DNA of 64,000 bases from Nocardia albiluteola (GCF_018860155.1 NZ_JAHKNI010000001.1:819333-883332); one strand, 5' to 3'. Shown: positions 17,693 to 29,343, numbered from the stretch's first letter. Translations and numbers: made by a program. Notes: generated from the sequence alone by a model not told the origin.

Positions 17693-18310
17693 ATGCGTTC
17701 CTCTGCACTCACCCTTTCCCCTCGCGCGCTGTCCTCGCACGTGCCCGCGACCTCCCGCCTGTCCGCCGACGTCACTGATCGCGCGATCGCCTCGGCCCTG
17801 CCCACTCGCCTCCGCCCGGCGGATCTGCTGCGCCTGACCGATGAGGGCGCCGAGGACGTGCTGGCGGGCCGGTACGACCATCTCCTGCCACCCGGTGGTG
17901 CCTGGCCCCGCGAAGAGCGTTGGGCCACAAGGCTGTCCGCCGACGAAGAGGTCGACGTCTGGCTGATCAGCTGGGTGCCGGACCGCTCGACCGAACTGCA
18001 CGATCATGCCGGATCGCTAGGCGCGCTCACCGTGCTCAGTGGTGCGCTGTCGGAATTCCGTTGGAACGGCAGGGAATTGCGCGAACGCACGCTGTCGGCG
18101 GGCGATCAGGCTTCGTTCCCGCTCGGCTGGGTGCACGACGTGGTGCGCGCACCCGAGAACGCGGTGCCCGGCCCGCTGGATCCGACACTGTCCGTGCATG
18201 CCTATTCACCACCGCTCACCGCCATGTCCTATTACGAGGTCACCGGCCACGGCACCCTGCGCCGCAACCGGACCGTCCTGACCGATCAGCCGGAAGGCGA
18301 TGTCAAATGA
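17693..18310 (+). CDS. Cysteine dioxygenase family cupin protein
   Basis: The protein has 205 residues, a cupin of the type I cysteine dioxygenase family, which oxidises cysteine to cysteine sulfinate with a mononuclear iron. The metal motif ELHDHAGSLGALTVLSG supplies two His, and a third candidate lies in GWVHDVV. SVHAYSPPLTAMSYYEV is the conserved C-terminal strand pair with the active-site Tyr. The ATG at 17693 has GGAG eight bases upstream. The stop overlaps the rhodanese ATG (ATGA). The leader upstream has cysteine codons, which supports cysteine as the effector and substrate. Confidence 0.88.
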   Translation: MRSSALTLSPRALSSHVPATSRLSADVTDRAIASALPTRLRPADLLRLTDEGAEDVLAGRYDHLLPPGGAWPREERWATRLSADEEVDVWLISWVPDRSTELHDHAGSLGALTVLSGALSEFRWNGRELRERTLSAGDQASFPLGWVHDVVRAPENAVPGPLDPTLSVHAYSPPLTAMSYYEVTGHGTLRRNRTVLTDQPEGDVK

Positions 18311-18738
18311 CCCAGTCGACGATCGATCGCATGCTGGACGAGGCCCGCGCCCGGCTGCGGCGCATCTACGCATTCGAATTGCCCGACGCGATCGCCCGCG
18401 GCGCGCTGCTGGTCGATATTCGGCCGCAGGCGCAGCGGGTGAAGGAGGGCACCCTGCCGGGTGCGCTGGTCATCGAGCGCAATGTGCTGGAATGGCGCCT
18501 GGATCCGACCAGTTCCGCCCGCCTCGCCCTGGCCTCCGGACCCGATGTGGAATGGATCGTCGTCTGCTCCGAGGGATATACCTCGAGCCTGGCCGCGGCG
18601 TCCCTGCAGCAGCTCGGATTGCCTCGGGCCACCGATCTGGTCGGCGGATATCAGGCCCTCAAGGCGGCGGGGTTGCTGTCGGTGGCCAGTGGCGCACCTC
18701 ACTTCGTGCGCGAGGTCGGCGCGCTCGTCTCGGCGTAA
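18307..18738 (+). CDS. Rhodanese-like domain protein
   Basis: This single-domain rhodanese-fold protein has 143 residues. LLVDIRPQAQRVKEGTLPGA forms the first half of the fold, and the active-site loop is VVCSEGYTSS, with the sulfur-carrying Cys. Such proteins pass sulfane sulfur between thiols or to cyanide or sulfite. Overlap with the cysteine dioxygenase gene (ATGA) puts it in the same translation unit. A shared role in clearing cysteine-derived sulfur is the natural reading. About 200 bases without a gene follow before lysS. Confidence 0.88.
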   Translation: MTQSTIDRMLDEARARLRRIYAFELPDAIARGALLVDIRPQAQRVKEGTLPGALVIERNVLEWRLDPTSSARLALASGPDVEWIVVCSEGYTSSLAAASLQQLGLPRATDLVGGYQALKAAGLLSVASGAPHFVREVGALVSA

Positions 18739-18924
18739 TTGCCGCCGCACGGTCGTGAATGACCGCGCGGCACAGCCGATTTCGCAAATCTGCCCGGTTT
18801 ACGGCATTTACGGGCGGGATTCGGTGTGGGGTGGAAGGCCGGTCGAGCGGGTGCGCCTAATTGCGGCCGATTCGGCGCCGCGGGGCACTGCTCGGGCGGA
18901 GTAAAACCATTTCTCCGCGCACGA

Positions 18925-18930
18925 TAGGGT
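18925..18930 (+). promoter_or_regulatory. -10 element before leaderless lysS start
   Basis: TAGGGT ends six bases before GTG 18937. An ATG at 18931 directly abuts this hexamer and would lie upstream of the expected transcription start, so the GTG is preferred. No good -35 was found. Confidence 0.5.
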
Positions 18931-18936
18931 ATGCGT

Positions 18937-20502
18937 GTGAGCACCCCGAACAACCCTTCCACCGGTAGCTCCGCGGGCGGCAATCCCACGGGGCAAACCC
19001 GTCCTGCCGCAGCGGAAGTCGACGTCCCGGAGCAGATGCGGATTCGCCGGGAGAAGCGCGAGCGCCTGCTCGCCGGCGGTGTGGAACCGTATCCCGTTGT
19101 GGTGCCGCGCACACATACGCTCGCGGAAATTCGTGAGGCCTATCCCGAGCTCGAACCTGATACCTCGACCGGCCTGACGGTCGGTATCGCGGGACGTGTC
19201 ATATTTGTGCGCAATACCGGCAAGCTGTGTTTTGCGCGGTTGCAGGAGGGCGACGGCACGCAGTTGCAGGCGATGATCAGCCTGAACGGCGTCGGTGCCG
19301 ATGCGCTGGCCGCCTGGAAGTCCGATGTCGACCTCGGAGACTTCGTATTCGTGCACGGTGAGGTGATCTCCTCGCGTACGGGGGAATTGAGCGTCATGGC
19401 CGATTCCTGGTCCATGGCCGCCAAGTCGCTGCGCCCGCTGCCGGTCGCGCACAAGGAGATGGGCGAGGAGGCCCGGGTCCGGCAGCGGTATGTCGATCTG
19501 ATCGTGCGCCCGCAGGCGCGGGAAATGGCGCGCACCCGGGTGAAGGCGGTGCTCGCGCTGCGAAATGCGTTGGAGCGCAGGGGTTTCCTCGAGGTGGAGA
19601 CCCCGATGCTGCAGACCCTGCACGGCGGCGCCGCGGCGCGTCCGTTCATCACCCATTCCAATGCCCTGGATATGGACCTATACCTGCGCATCGCGCCGGA
19701 GCTGTTCCTCAAGCGCTGCGTGGTCGGTGGCATCGAGAAGGTCTTCGAGGTCAACCGCAACTTCCGCAACGAGGGCGCCGATTCCACGCATTCGCCCGAG
19801 TTCGCGATGCTGGAAACCTACGAGGCGTACGGCACCTACGACGATTCCGCGCGGATGATGCGGGAATTGATCCAGGAGGTCGCGCAGGAGGTCTTCGGCA
19901 CCCAGGTGGTGACGCTGGCCGACGGTACAGAATACGACCTGAGCGGCGAGTGGAACACCGTCGAGATGTACCCCTCGCTGTCGGACTCGCTGGGTGTGCA
20001 GGTCACTCCGGAAACGACGGTGCCGGAATTGCTGGCTCTCGCGGATCGCGTCGGTCTGGAAATTCCGCAGGACAAGGGCTATGGACACGGCAAACTGGTC
20101 GAGGAACTGTGGGAGCACGTCTACGGCGACAAGCTCTACGCACCGACTTTCGTGCGCGACTTCCCCGTGGAGACCTCGCCACTGACGCGGCAGCATCGCA
20201 GCAAGGCGGGCGTGACCGAGAAGTGGGATCTCTACGTGCGCGGCTTCGAGTTGGCAACGGGCTATTCGGAACTCGTGGATCCGGTGATTCAGCGGGAGCG
20301 GTTCGTCGATCAGGCTCGATTGGCCGCGGCGGGTGACGACGAGGCGATGCGGCTGGACGAGGACTTCCTGGCCGCGATGGAACACGGCATGCCGCCGACT
20401 ACCGGTACGGGTATGGGAATCGATCGGTTGCTGATGGCACTGACGGGGCATGGAATCCGGGAAACGATACTGTTCCCAATTGTGCGTCCCGCGTCTCGTT
20501 GA
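18937..20502 (+). CDS. lysS: Lysyl-tRNA synthetase (class II)
   Basis: The protein has 521 residues. An N-terminal OB-fold anticodon-binding domain (about 65-165) is followed by the class II core. Motif 1 is around [12 protein letters not shown], motif 2 is NRNFRNEG followed by HSPEF, and motif 3 is [27 protein letters not shown] carries the ATP-binding region. The GTG start was preferred to ATG six bases upstream because of the -10 position. A 27-residue Ser/Gly/Pro-rich N-terminal tail precedes the conserved [12 protein letters not shown]. The gene order lysS-lsr2-clpC matches mycobacteria. Confidence 0.95.
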   Translation: MSTPNNPSTGSSAGGNPTGQTRPAAAEVDVPEQMRIRREKRERLLAGGVEPYPVVVPRTHTLAEIREAYPELEPDTSTGLTVGIAGRVIFVRNTGKLCFARLQEGDGTQLQAMISLNGVGADALAAWKSDVDLGDFVFVHGEVISSRTGELSVMADSWSMAAKSLRPLPVAHKEMGEEARVRQRYVDLIVRPQAREMARTRVKAVLALRNALERRGFLEVETPMLQTLHGGAAARPFITHSNALDMDLYLRIAPELFLKRCVVGGIEKVFEVNRNFRNEGADSTHSPEFAMLETYEAYGTYDDSARMMRELIQEVAQEVFGTQVVTLADGTEYDLSGEWNTVEMYPSLSDSLGVQVTPETTVPELLALADRVGLEIPQDKGYGHGKLVEELWEHVYGDKLYAPTFVRDFPVETSPLTRQHRSKAGVTEKWDLYVRGFELATGYSELVDPVIQRERFVDQARLAAAGDDEAMRLDEDFLAAMEHGMPPTTGTGMGIDRLLMALTGHGIRETILFPIVRPASR

Positions 20503-20534
20503 GTGCAGTTCGGATTCATTCTCGAACCTCCGGC

Positions 20535-20562
20535 TTGGAAATTTCGAAAATAGAGGTATTCT
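20535..20562 (+). promoter_or_regulatory. lsr2 promoter in an AT-rich island
   Basis: TTGGAA (20535-20540), 16 bases, TATTCT (20557-20562). The surrounding 60 bases are far more AT-rich than the rest of the window, with AAATTTCGAAAATAG. This is the kind of DNA Lsr2 itself binds, so autoregulation is plausible. Confidence 0.6.
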
Positions 20563-20619
20563 CGACTCGGGTATCGGCCTAGTATGCGGGTCGCACGATT
20601 TCGAGAGGACGTTCATCTC

Positions 20620-20988
20620 ATGGCAAAGAAGGTCACCGTTAGCCTGATCGACGATGTCGACGGTGAGTCCATCGCGGAGGAGACCATCGAGTTTGCGATC
20701 GACGGTGTTTCATACGAGATCGACTTGTCCACGACAAACGCGGCAAAGCTGCGGGACGGTCTGGAAACCTGGGTCGCCAGCGCGCGCCGGGTGAGCGGCC
20801 GCCGCCGCACTGGCAAGGCCACCAGCCCGAGCGCCGGCGCGCCCAAGAGCCGCGTGTCGATGGATCGCGAGCAGAGCGCCGCAATTCGGGAATGGGCGCG
20901 CCGCAAGGGTCACAAGGTCTCCGCCCGCGGCCGCATCTCCGCGGATATTACCGAGGCGTACAACAAGGAAGTCGGGCGCGCCAACTAG
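20620..20988 (+). CDS. lsr2: Nucleoid-associated protein Lsr2
   Basis: This H-NS-like protein of actinobacteria has 122 residues. It binds the minor groove of AT-rich DNA, bridges it and silences horizontally acquired genes. The N-terminal oligomerisation domain ([18 protein letters not shown]) and the C-terminal DNA-binding domain are complete. The AT-hook-like RGR in [12 protein letters not shown] is intact. The ATG at 20620 has GAGAGGA upstream. Spacing after lysS (117 bases) and the promoter found there indicate a separate transcript. A strong terminator follows. Confidence 0.97.
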   Translation: MAKKVTVSLIDDVDGESIAEETIEFAIDGVSYEIDLSTTNAAKLRDGLETWVASARRVSGRRRTGKATSPSAGAPKSRVSMDREQSAAIREWARRKGHKVSARGRISADITEAYNKEVGRAN

Positions 20989-21038
20989 TACCGGCGCGGT
21001 CACCGGTCGATGGTGAAGAACGACCGGTTGTTCCATTT

Positions 21039-21089
21039 GCCGCAGCCGTCCGGAGAAATCGTGCGACACCCGGACAGCTGCGGCGTTTT
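21039..21089 (+). terminator. Rho-independent terminator after lsr2
   Basis: The left arm is GCCGCAGC-C-GTCCGG (21039-21053), followed by a 16-base loop, and the right arm is CCGGAC-A-GCTGCGGC (21070-21084). The stem has 14 pairs with one C/A mismatch, followed by GTTTT. This is the most classical terminator in the window. Confidence 0.8.
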
Positions 21090-21229
21090 CATGCGTATTA
21101 GATATAACCAGTGACGGGTGTTGTGCGCCGATAGCGGTTACCGATCTTGCTAGGCGCTGCGTGGCGCGGCACCATAGAAACCGTGCAATATACGTCGCTG
21201 GTCGAGCGGACCACAGGGGTGTCGGCGCG

Positions 21230-21853
21230 GTGACGGGATTTCACGGATCGTTCCTGCGCTTCGCCGACGACACCGGCCGGCAGCAGGAACTGATGCTTAC
21301 CCCGGACGTGCAGCGCATCACCATCGGGCGGTCGTCGCAGGCGGATCTGAGTCTGTCCTGGGACGCCGAGGTCTCGCGGCTGCACGCCGCGGTGGAATAC
21401 CTGGGTGCGCAATGGACGATCATCGACGACGGCCTCTCGCGCAACGGCACCTTCGTCAATGGTGAGCGGCTGGTGGGCCGTCGGCGGCTGGCCCCGGGCG
21501 ACCGGATCCGGATGGGCAGCTCGATGGTGTCGTTCCACGACTTCGGCGGCGTCGCCGACGATGCGACCCGTATCTCCTCCGGTTCGTTTCCCACGCTGCG
21601 CTCGCTCACCGAGACCCAGCGCTCGGTGCTGATCGCGCTGTGCCGCCCGTACAAGAACAATGCCGGATTCGCCACGCCCGCCTCGAATCAGCAGATCGCC
21701 GACGAGCTGTTCCTGAGCGTGGACGCCATCAAGACCCATCTGCGCACGCTGTTCTCGAAGTTCGGGGTGGAGGATCTGCCGCAGAACCAGAAGCGGGTGC
21801 GGCTGGCGGGCCTGGCGATGCAGAGCGGGATCATCGCCGACCGCGATCTGTAG
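21230..21853 (+). CDS. FHA domain protein with C-terminal HTH-like region
   Basis: The protein has 207 residues. The FHA domain (about 15-110) has the phosphothreonine-binding motifs ITIGRSSQADLSL, SRLHA and RNGTFVNGERL. The last 75 residues, from LTETQRSVLIALCRPYK, contain ASNQQIADELFLSVDAIKTHLRTLF, a helix-turn-helix of the LuxR/winged type. It therefore looks like a DNA-binding or dimerising module read out by Ser/Thr kinase phosphorylation. The GTG at 21230 was chosen because the frame upstream has no domain. No kinase gene is nearby. Confidence 0.75.
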   Translation: MTGFHGSFLRFADDTGRQQELMLTPDVQRITIGRSSQADLSLSWDAEVSRLHAAVEYLGAQWTIIDDGLSRNGTFVNGERLVGRRRLAPGDRIRMGSSMVSFHDFGGVADDATRISSGSFPTLRSLTETQRSVLIALCRPYKNNAGFATPASNQQIADELFLSVDAIKTHLRTLFSKFGVEDLPQNQKRVRLAGLAMQSGIIADRDL

Positions 21854-21943
21854 CCGGTTCCGCGACGGCGTTCGCCGATTCCGCTCCGAATGAAACGTGT
21901 TCCAACTAGCCTTCCCGGAACGTGTACTAACTTGGGAGGGTCC

Positions 21944-22906
21944 ATGCGGAAGCTTTTGCGGCGCGGATTGCCCGGATCATTGCTGGTCATGGCCGTTCTG
22001 ATGGCCCTGCTTACCGGTGCCGTCGGAACCGCCGCGGCGGATTATCCGATCGTTTACAACTTCTTCTCGGGCATCCCGAACGAGCTCGAGCATCCGGGCG
22101 GATCGCTGCCGGGATCCAACGATTTCTCCTGTCGGCCCACCGCCGCGCATCCGGATCCGGTGGTCCTGGTGCACGGCACCGGCGGTGGGGCGCAAACCAA
22201 TTGGGGCACCTACGTGCCGTTGCTGGCCGATGCCGGGTACTGCGTCTACTCGCTGACCTATGGGGCCTACGACAATCTGCCCTGGCCCGTCTCGGCGATC
22301 GGCGGCATGCGGCCCATCCAGGACAGCGCGGCGCAGCTCGCCGCGTTCGTGCATCGGGTGCTGGCGGGGACCGGGGCGGCGCGGGTCGATCTGATCGCCC
22401 ATTCCCAGGGCAATACGGTCGGCAACTACTTCATCAAGCGGCTCGGCGGGGACAGCGAGGTCCATCGGTTCGTCGGCCTGGCCGCGCCGTGGGTGGGCAC
22501 GTTCGGTCCGGTGGCGGATCCGGTGCGGATGTTCGCCCGGCAGCTGGGCGCCGAACCCGCCGTGGACGCGCTGCTCTCGGCCGGCATGTGCATCCCGTGC
22601 GGCCAGATGGCCGGGCAGTCGGAGTTCATGCGCGCCCTGAACGCGGACGGCATCTACGACCCGCATGTCACCTACACCACTATCGAGACCCGCTACGACG
22701 AGGCGATCGTCCCCTATACGGTCGGCCTGACCCCGGGCCCGGGCGTCACCAACATCCTGGTCCAGGACGGTTGCCAGGCCGACTACTCCGAGCACGCGGG
22801 GCTGGCAGGGGACTCCCGCGCGGCCGCCTACGCCCTCAACGCCCTGGACCCGGCGCACCCGGTCCCGGTGCCGTGTCACTTCGTCTCCCCGCTCGCGGGG
22901 GGGTAG
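21944..22906 (+). CDS. Secreted alpha/beta-hydrolase (lipase)
   Basis: The protein has 320 residues. A signal peptide (RKLLRRG followed by a hydrophobic run, probable cleavage near AAA-DYP at about residue 31) indicates export. The lipase fold shows VVLVHGTGGGAQTNWG (oxyanion), the nucleophile elbow IAHSQGN with the catalytic Ser, an Asp in TRYDEAIVPY and a His in YSEHAGLAGD. Two Cys pairs (SCRP/YCVY and CIPCGQ) suggest disulfides. It resembles the class of extracellular triacylglycerol lipases common in nocardiae. GGGAGGG sits six bases before the ATG. Confidence 0.88.
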   Translation: MRKLLRRGLPGSLLVMAVLMALLTGAVGTAAADYPIVYNFFSGIPNELEHPGGSLPGSNDFSCRPTAAHPDPVVLVHGTGGGAQTNWGTYVPLLADAGYCVYSLTYGAYDNLPWPVSAIGGMRPIQDSAAQLAAFVHRVLAGTGAARVDLIAHSQGNTVGNYFIKRLGGDSEVHRFVGLAAPWVGTFGPVADPVRMFARQLGAEPAVDALLSAGMCIPCGQMAGQSEFMRALNADGIYDPHVTYTTIETRYDEAIVPYTVGLTPGPGVTNILVQDGCQADYSEHAGLAGDSRAAAYALNALDPAHPVPVPCHFVSPLAGG

Positions 22907-23015
22907 AGGTGACCGCCGCGGCTGGGAAGCGGATTGTTCGCTCTCGGCATAGTCGGGGTGGAAACGATTACGACCAGGGGCACGTTGTGCATGAATAAGT
23001 CGGGTTGTGATCTGT

Positions 23016-23028
23016 TCGCCTAGGGTGG
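23016..23028 (+). promoter_or_regulatory. clpC promoter -10 overlapping a ClgR-like operator
   Basis: TAGGGT at 23021-23026 is a -10 candidate. TCGCCTAGGGTGG overlaps it and matches the ClgR operator pattern WCGCYNANRGCGW except at two positions. ClgR controls clp genes in corynebacteria and mycobacteria. The match is approximate. Confidence 0.3.
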
Positions 23029-23160
23029 ATGGAGGGCGACCGCGACCCTCGCCAACTAGAGTGGAGGCGGGGGATGCAACCCCAAGGCTTCATGGCAGGC
23101 TTGCTCTCAGTCGACTGAGCGCCGGATGCCGGAATGTCGGAGCAGGAGAGTGAGGGAGCG

Positions 23161-25704
<2,544 letters not shown>

Positions 25705-25722
25705 TCCGGAAGGTTTCACCGC

Positions 25723-25756
25723 ACGGCCCCCTCTCGCACTCGCGAGAGGGGGCCGT
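25723..25756 (+). terminator. clpC terminator
   Basis: A perfect 15-bp stem (ACGGCCCCCTCTCGC / GCGAGAGGGGGCCGT) has an ACTC loop 18 bases after the clpC stop. No T-run follows, as is common in actinobacteria. Confidence 0.75.
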
Positions 25757-25850
25757 CGGCATTCTCCGGGCAACGATTCGGGAGAAATTCGGTGGCGGAA
25801 CCGTAAGCCGTCGTTCATGGTCATTGACGATGTGCGGCGAAGGGAACCCC

Positions 25851-26627
25851 ATGCTGACCGAGACTCGGATCGATACCTTCATCACCGACGGCTTCGTGAA
25901 GGTGGAGCAGGCGTTTTCGCGCGAGACCGCCGCTGCGGGGCGGGAAATCCTGTGGCGGGCAACGGGTTGCGATCCGGACGACGCGTCGACGTGGACCCAG
26001 CCGGTGGTCCGGCTGGGGGACATGGCGCAGGAACCGTTCCGGACCGCCGCGAATGCCCCGGCGTTGCGCGAGGCATTCGATCAACTTGTCGGGGCGGGAC
26101 GGTGGGCGCCCCGAGACAGCCTGGGAAGCTGGCCGATTCGGTTTCCGAGCGCCGTGGCACCGGGTGACGACGGCTGGCATGTGGACGCCAGTTTCGGGGA
26201 GGGGACGGACTACCTGAATTGGAGGGTCAACCTGTGGTCCCAGGGCCGCGCGCTGTTGATGCTCTTTCTGTTCTCCGACGTGGACGCCGATGATGCGCCC
26301 ACCCGGATCAGGGTCGGTTCACATCTGCGGTTGCCGTCGGTGCTGGCGTCGGCCGGGGAAGCGGGCCGGACATTGCTCGAACTGCTGGACACCTACGCGG
26401 CCACGGCCGACCTGCCGGAGGCGCTGGCCACCGGACGGGCCGGGGACGTGTACCTGTGTCATCCCTTTCTCGTCCATGCGGCGCAGCCGAACCGGACGGG
26501 GCGGCCGAAATTCATGGCGCAGCCGCCGCTGACCCTGCGCGAGCCGTGTGTGCTCGACCGGCCGGACGGCGCGTACTCGCCGCTGGAGCGGGCGATCCGG
26601 CTCGGACTCGGTACGGCGACCGGCTGA
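25851..26627 (+). CDS. Phytanoyl-CoA dioxygenase (PhyH)-like oxygenase
   Basis: The protein has 258 residues. The jelly-roll iron/2-oxoglutarate pattern is visible: HVD in DGWHVDASFG supplies the first His and Asp, and CHPFLVHAAQPNRTGRP holds the distal His and the Arg expected to bind 2-oxoglutarate. DGFVKVEQAFSRE is the usual N-terminal helix. Such enzymes hydroxylate aliphatic or secondary-metabolite substrates. No partner gene indicates the substrate. The ATG at 25851 has AAGGGAA upstream. It is isolated behind the clpC terminator. Confidence 0.78.
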   Translation: MLTETRIDTFITDGFVKVEQAFSRETAAAGREILWRATGCDPDDASTWTQPVVRLGDMAQEPFRTAANAPALREAFDQLVGAGRWAPRDSLGSWPIRFPSAVAPGDDGWHVDASFGEGTDYLNWRVNLWSQGRALLMLFLFSDVDADDAPTRIRVGSHLRLPSVLASAGEAGRTLLELLDTYAATADLPEALATGRAGDVYLCHPFLVHAAQPNRTGRPKFMAQPPLTLREPCVLDRPDGAYSPLERAIRLGLGTATG

Positions 26628-26753
26628 ACTCGCAGCCGGGTGCGGCCGGGGGAGAAAAAGGGCGGGAGTGCAGGGGAAAATGGGGTCTCGTCTGGTGGAT
26701 GGCCGCGCGTACCGTGGGTTACGGGTACACGAGATTCGACCGGGGGTATTCCC

Positions 26754-27398
26754 ATGACCGATGCCGACCTGACATTGATTGCCGCGCTACTCGATCGTTC
26801 CGGGTCGATGCAATCGATCAAATCCGATACCGAGGGCGGATTCGACGCGTATATCGAGCAGCAGCGCGGGGTGCCGAAACGAATCGAGGTCACGCTGGCC
26901 CGGTTCGATACCGAATACGAGCCGATCTACGCGAATCGGCCGATCGCGCAGGTGCCGCCACTGGATTTGCAGCCGCGCGGGATGACGGCCCTGTACGACG
27001 CGGTCGGGCGGCTGATCACCGATGTCGGCGCGGAACTGGCGGGGCGCCCGGAAAACGAGCGGCCGGGAACGGTGATCGTCGTCGTGCTCACCGACGGGCA
27101 CGAGAATTCGAGCCGGGAATGGACGCACGAGGCGGTCCGGGCGCTGATCACCCAGCAGCAGGAGCTGTACAGCTGGAATTTCCTCTTCCTGGGCGCGAAT
27201 ATGGACGCGGTCGAGACCGGTAGCCGGATGGGATTCCGCAGGCAGGATTCGATTACGTACGCCGCCGCGCCGGAGGCCGTTGCGGGGGTATTCCGCGCTG
27301 CGGCCGCTTATTCCGAGCGTTTGCAGGTTCCCGATCCGGCCGGCGCGTCTCGGGGTTTCACGGACTCCGAACGCGAGCAAGCCGATCCGGGGCGTTGA
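26754..27398 (+). CDS. von Willebrand factor A (vWA) domain protein
   Basis: The protein has 214 residues and is a stand-alone vWA fold. The MIDAS metal site is seen as DRSGSM near residue 14, a threonine in RGMTALYDAV and TDGHEN near residue 116. No signal peptide is present, so the protein is cytoplasmic. Stand-alone vWA proteins of this kind bind partners in a metal-dependent way; TerY-type proteins are the nearest functional parallel. The last 15 codons overlap a 20-bp direct repeat, so the C-terminal SEREQADPGR may be a recent addition. Confidence 0.75.
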   Translation: MTDADLTLIAALLDRSGSMQSIKSDTEGGFDAYIEQQRGVPKRIEVTLARFDTEYEPIYANRPIAQVPPLDLQPRGMTALYDAVGRLITDVGAELAGRPENERPGTVIVVVLTDGHENSSREWTHEAVRALITQQQELYSWNFLFLGANMDAVETGSRMGFRRQDSITYAAAPEAVAGVFRAAAAYSERLQVPDPAGASRGFTDSEREQADPGR

Positions 27399-27419
27399 GC
27401 GCGAGCAAGCCGACCCGGG
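27372..27419. repeat. 20-bp direct repeat at the end of the vWA gene
   Basis: CGCGAGCAAGCCGATCCGGG at 27372-27391 recurs at 27400-27419 with one change (28-base period). The vWA stop codon lies between the copies. Confidence 0.8.
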
Positions 27420-27469
27420 TGTGCCCCACGGGATTTCACTGGCGAGCGCGTGCGTGGAGCGGTGGTGAC

Positions 27470-28132
27470 TCACTGCCAGCCGGGGCGAACGAGTCCTGAT
27501 TCGTACGCCATTACCACGAGCTGCGTCCGGTCGCGGGCGTTGAGCTTCAACAGGATTCGGCTCACATGGGTGCGGGCGGTGGCCGGGCTCAGGAACAGCC
27601 GCTCTGCGATCTCGGCATTGGTCAGGCCCTCCGCGACGAGCGTCATCACTTCGCGCTCGCGATCGGTCAGCTCGGTCAGCTCGGCCGCGGGCGCGGGCTT
27701 TGCGCGCGAGGCGAATTCCGCGACCAGGCGGCGAGTGACGCTGGGGGACAGCAGCGCATCGCCCCCGGCCACCACCCGCACCGCCTTCACCAGGTCCGCG
27801 GGCTCGGTGTGCTTGACCAGGAATCCCGTTGCGCCCGAACGCATCGCCTCGAAGACGTACTCGTCGAGCTCGAAGGTGGTCAGCACCACCACCCGGACCT
27901 CGGCCAGCGCGGGATCCGCGGCGATCTGCCGGGTGGCGGCCAGCCCATCCAGCACCGGCATCCGGATGTCCATGAGCACCACGTCCGGCACCAACTCCCG
28001 GCACAGCCGCACCGCCTGCTCCCCGTCGGCAGCCTCCCCGGCCACCTCGATCCCCTCCTGCGCGTCCAGCAGCGCCGCGAACCCGCCCCGCACCAGCGCC
28101 TGATCGTCGGCAACCACGACTCGAATGTTCAT
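27470..28132 (-). CDS. NarL/FixJ-type response regulator
   Basis: The protein has 220 residues. The receiver domain (about 1-118) has the acidic pair ADDQ, the phospho-acceptor Asp in DVVLMDIRMP, and a Thr and Lys in VLTTF and LVKHT. The C-terminal LuxR-type HTH (about 150-212) reads LTDREREVMTLVAEGLTNAEIAERL. It regulates transcription after phosphorylation by the adjoining kinase. Its ATG overlaps the kinase stop codon by one base (TGATG), so the pair is co-translated. The likely target is the divergent ABC exporter. Confidence 0.93.
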   Translation of the reverse strand: MNIRVVVADDQALVRGGFAALLDAQEGIEVAGEAADGEQAVRLCRELVPDVVLMDIRMPVLDGLAATRQIAADPALAEVRVVVLTTFELDEYVFEAMRSGATGFLVKHTEPADLVKAVRVVAGGDALLSPSVTRRLVAEFASRAKPAPAAELTELTDREREVMTLVAEGLTNAEIAERLFLSPATARTHVSRILLKLNARDRTQLVVMAYESGLVRPGWQ

Positions 28133-29343
28133 CAGCTCTCCTCGGGGATCGGGAGGTGGGCGGTGACGCGGAACCCGCCGGTGCGCAGCGGGACGGCGGA
28201 CAGGTCGCCACCCAGGGCGTGTGCGCGCTCGACCATTCCGGTGATGCCGTTGCCGCCCGGGGTTGTGGATGGTTGTGGAGCGTTCGGCGGCGCGGTGTTT
28301 TCGACCGACAGCAGCAGCTCGCCGGGGGAATAGTTCACGCCGACAATCGCTTCGGAGCCCGGGGCGTGGCGCAGCACGTTGGTCAGCGATTCCTGCACGA
28401 TGCGGGCCGCGGCCACGTCCAGCACTGCGGGCAGGCGTCCCGGGGTGCCGTTGACCTCGGCCCGCACCACCAGGCCCGCGGCCCGGGCCGGTTCCAGCAG
28501 TGCATCCAGCTCGCTGACCCGCACCGTCGGACTCGTCGGCGCCGCAACGGGTTCGGTGCCCGCGCGAATCGACTGCAGCAGTGCGTGCACCTCGCCGAGC
28601 GCGTCGCGGCTGGCCGATTTGATCGCCGCCAGTGCGGTCGCCGCCTGCTCGGGCCGGCGGTCCAGCAGTTCCAGCGCCACCGAGGATTGCACATTGATCA
28701 GCGAGAGGCTGTGCGCGAGCACGTCGTGCAGTTCGCGGGCGATCGCCAGGCGCTCCTGGGTCGCCCGCTGCTCGCGCTGCGCCGCCTCCCGGGCCTGTTC
28801 GGCCTGCCGGTTGCGGCGGGCGGATTCGGCGCGCTGGCGCCGGGCCTGATGTACCACCCGCCGCTGCCGCGCGCCCTCGGCCAGCGCGACCAGCACCGAG
28901 AGCCAGGCCAGCAGACCGAGGATCGCCCAGTCGTTGTCCGGGCGCCCGGGAATCCCCGGCGCGGGCCACACCATCAACAAGAACCCCAGCGGCACGACCG
29001 GATAGGTGTACCAGCGCGAGCCGCGCGTGGCGGCCGACAGGAACGCGATGGCCAGGGCGATGAAGACCGGACCGAAGCCGAAGCCCGCGAGCAGGTAGGT
29101 CAGCGTGATGGCCAGCGTGCCCAGCAGCACCGGCAACGGGAAGCGCCGTCGCGCCAGCAGCAGCAGCGGACCGGCCACCAGCAGCGCGTAGCCGAACGCG
29201 TTCAGCGCGTGCGAGCCGTGGTTGTGCCAGTGCAGGTTCGCCGCATGGCCGGCGCCCAGCTGGACGCAGGCCACGATCAACACCAGCAGCACGGTTCCGC
29301 CGCCGGGGCGCGTGCCGGAGCGAGGCGGGCGAATCGTGGACAC
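28132..29343 (-). CDS. Sensor histidine kinase (NarL-system, HisKA_3)
   Basis: The protein has 403 residues. Four to five hydrophobic segments in the first 150 residues form a membrane sensor with no large outside domain. A coiled segment rich in Arg/Gln follows. The phospho-acceptor His is in LAIARELHDVLAHSLS, and the HATPase G-box is GGNGITGMVERAHALGG. The GTG at 29343 gives VSTIRPPRSG and has GCGAGG upstream; longer in-frame starts exist but are low-complexity. Small-membrane-sensor kinases of this class usually detect envelope stress or cationic antibiotics. A dispersed repeat core lies 20 bases upstream of its start. Confidence 0.85.
   Translation of the reverse strand: MSTIRPPRSGTRPGGGTVLLVLIVACVQLGAGHAANLHWHNHGSHALNAFGYALLVAGPLLLLARRRFPLPVLLGTLAITLTYLLAGFGFGPVFIALAIAFLSAATRGSRWYTYPVVPLGFLLMVWPAPGIPGRPDNDWAILGLLAWLSVLVALAEGARQRRVVHQARRQRAESARRNRQAEQAREAAQREQRATQERLAIARELHDVLAHSLSLINVQSSVALELLDRRPEQAATALAAIKSASRDALGEVHALLQSIRAGTEPVAAPTSPTVRVSELDALLEPARAAGLVVRAEVNGTPGRLPAVLDVAAARIVQESLTNVLRHAPGSEAIVGVNYSPGELLLSVENTAPPNAPQPSTTPGGNGITGMVERAHALGGDLSAVPLRTGGFRVTAHLPIPEES

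Noticed and set aside
18739..18924. Gene between the rhodanese gene and lysS
   Set aside because: No frame with a start and a plausible composition; AT-richer DNA consistent with a promoter region only.
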